From the NCBI RefSeq assembly GCF_047511655.1, contig NC_133391.1, positions 119,792,384 to 119,856,383 of the forward strand: DNA of 64,000 nt, written 5' to 3'. Each line of letters opens with the position of its first letter. Positions within the stretch are counted from its first letter, which is position 1. This stretch comes from Castor canadensis (Eukaryota > Chordata > Mammalia > Rodentia > Castoridae). The translations under genes and the position numbers were made by a program. The notes beneath the pieces are model-generated. The model saw only the letters and a program-made list of their open reading frames with translations. It was not told where the DNA came from and made no database searches. Below, piece after piece: positions 62,084 through 64,000 of the stretch.

Positions 62084-64000
62084 AGCACCATTTCAAGTCA
62101 CATGGTAAACGGTAACCACATTGGACAGTGCTGGCCTATAATATAAAGCACACAAACCTCTTGTTTTTGCCCCTAATTCACTGAATTTCTTTATTCTTAA
62201 CTTGGGATCAGTAATGAAAGCACATGTACAGGTCATTACCAACTCATCAACAGCCAACATTATGAGACAAACGTATGCACCTACCACAAAAGCTTATAGA
62301 GAGTCCATGGGTTCTGAAATGGAAGGAGGTGGGGGGGAACAGGTTACAGGAGCTGATGCTGGCAGAGTCTAAGCAGTGTCACAGACAAGGCTGGCTTGTC
62401 CATAGGGTTTTGCCCTGACCAAAAATCTTAACCCCTGATTCCAAAAAGCCAGAATATCCCATTCATTTTTTAATGGCATCCATAGTTCCACCAATTTCAG
62501 ATTCCTTTTCTTCTCTTAAAAATTCAAACATTTTAAGACACAAAGTTGTTAGCCATTCACATCTTAGAGATTGTTTGGTCTTAACACCTATCTGAGAGCA
62601 GCAATGAGGTCAAGATCTTTCACACAGCAAAGGAAGATGGTAATTTAGAGACATTTCCTGAAGGTAGGTGGATCTGGATTTGGCCCCTCCGTGGGATCCC
62701 TGAAGCAAGCTAGTAGCACCAAGGAGCTTGGAAAGCTGTGGCATCAGGAAGTGGGGGAGGGGAGAGGGGGAAAACCTGCTGGGGAAATGTCACCAAAGCA
62801 CAGCCTTGCAGTAGAAAAGATAAAAGAGGATACTTTTTTCTTCCTTAACCTCTTTATTACTTTCTTCCTCCTACTTTTTTTTTCCTTTTCAACCTTCTCA
62901 TTTTTCTGTCTTCTCCATGTTCTCTCCATCTTTCCTCCTCTTTCTCATCTTCTTCCCTTCCTTTTCTTCCCCTGTCCCTTCCTACCCTGCTCACCTGTAC
63001 TTTATAAAGCTCTCTGCTCCCACTTCTAAGGAATTAGACTGGTATTTAGAGCAGTCCATATCCCAGCTGCTCCCTAAGTCACATGACTTTTCTGGGGGAC
63101 TATCTTGGGAATCTAACACTAGGTATAGTGACTTTGTCAGCAGAGGAATACCAAATCCCAAGCCATTATGTGCAACTCTGGTATGCAGTGCCCACAATGA
63201 AGCTTGAGTAACGTTAGTTTATTAGGAATGAATGAGAATGTGAACGTGCTTCAATTCAAGTCTGTTCCTTCACAAAGAAACAAACCAAATGCACTCTGGT
63301 ATGTGTAGCAGCCTGCTTTATAGCAGACTGCGATTAAAATATCCATCAATTCAGAAGCCACCTTTGTTGTAATAATAAAAACCTCCCAATAGCTGGAGGC
63401 CATATGTTAAATAAACTTGAAGAAATATTTTCAGCAGGAAATGCCAGCTTTTCACATCTAAGACTGACAAGTTGATGAAATTATGAAACCTGATCTACAG
63501 TTAGATTCATATTCATAAATGGAAGGTTAGTTTCCTGTTACTGACACGTGAAAATAATACTAATTTTAAAAAAGTCACATTCAAACTTGACCACATTCCC
63601 TGGTTGAATTTTCTAGTTAAAACTTCATTTTCCTTTTGTATGAATATCCATGCAATAAAGATCATTCCTTCAAGGGGAAAGAGGCTTTCTTGTTTTGTTT
63701 CGTTTATGTTTACTGTTGTCATTGATTACACAAGTGAAAAAACATTGTAACAATAGTTTTAAAAAGAAAAATTCGCTCACCATTTCACCACCTCTAAAAA
63801 TAACAATGTTCTTATTTCTTTAACTTTATAATGGAAACTTCGTCTGGATAAAGGCCAGAACTCACACACATTGATGTCATTAACAACTTAATTATTCAAA
63901 CAATTCCTTCTCAAATACAAACAGGTGTATTACCATTCTTATAGCTTTATTGTAGAAAAAAAGTAAGTACTGTAGTTGGTGTGTAGCCAGAGCACGGTTC
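62084..64000. other. unassigned non-coding sequence
   Basis: No gene or confidently nameable repeat. A CT-rich stretch at about 62,830-62,990 creates long serine/phenylalanine/leucine frames without coding support. Confidence 0.35.

Noticed and set aside
62691-63029. 112-codon Phe/Leu/Ser-rich frame
   Set aside because: Translation of a CT-rich stretch.

Overview
The window is mammalian nuclear DNA, most likely from a rodent. No host protein-coding exon, rRNA, tRNA gene or CRISPR array can be supported. Almost everything recognisable is a retroelement: short tRNA-like SINEs, composite SINEs with a 7SL/B1-like left arm and a tRNA-like right arm, 5'-truncated L1s, old MIR, L2, MaLR-like and Tigger fragments, one near-full-length endogenous retrovirus (ERV), one solo LTR of a second ERV family, and a processed pseudogene. 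The composite SINE suggests a non-muroid rodent such as a beaver-like lineage; that is inference, not proof.

1-9,262: an older LTR-like repeat is split by a class I (gammaretrovirus-like) provirus at 1,064-9,227. The provirus has paired 295/283-bp LTRs, a tRNA-Phe-type primer binding site, gag, pol in the same frame as the end of gag behind a single UGA-CGG stop, env, and a polypurine tract. Gag carries three frame changes, integrase one, and env several plus a stop. Integrase has lost its catalytic glutamate. Protease, reverse transcriptase and RNase H are still open in one frame, and the transmembrane part of env is open too.

9,263-21,980: mostly unassigned sequence with MIR, a MER2/Tigger-like transposon, SINEs, microsatellites, an antisense MLT1-like LTR and two antisense L1 fragments.

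21,981-27,731: a nested block bounded by a perfect 14-bp direct repeat. A retrocopy of MTFR2 lies on the minus strand with its poly(A) at the left. A younger L1 with a 17-bp target duplication interrupts what is probably its 3' UTR. An older plus-strand L1 is joined directly to its 5' UTR.

28,000-36,500: L1s on both strands, with a younger L1 and SINEs inserted into older ones, and two LTR-like repeats of one family.

36,500-64,000: sparse old repeats, a SINE with apparently two 7SL-like arms, an L1 with a 5' inversion (47,402-48,965), another young truncated L1 (55,020-55,968), a 23-bp tandem repeat, and a solo LTR (61,748-62,078) with CCAAT, TATA-like and AATAAA signals and a perfect 5-bp target duplication.

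I found no evidence of a new functional system. The points most worth checking are the UGA-CGG gag-pol junction, the composite MTFR2/L1 block and the solo LTR family.
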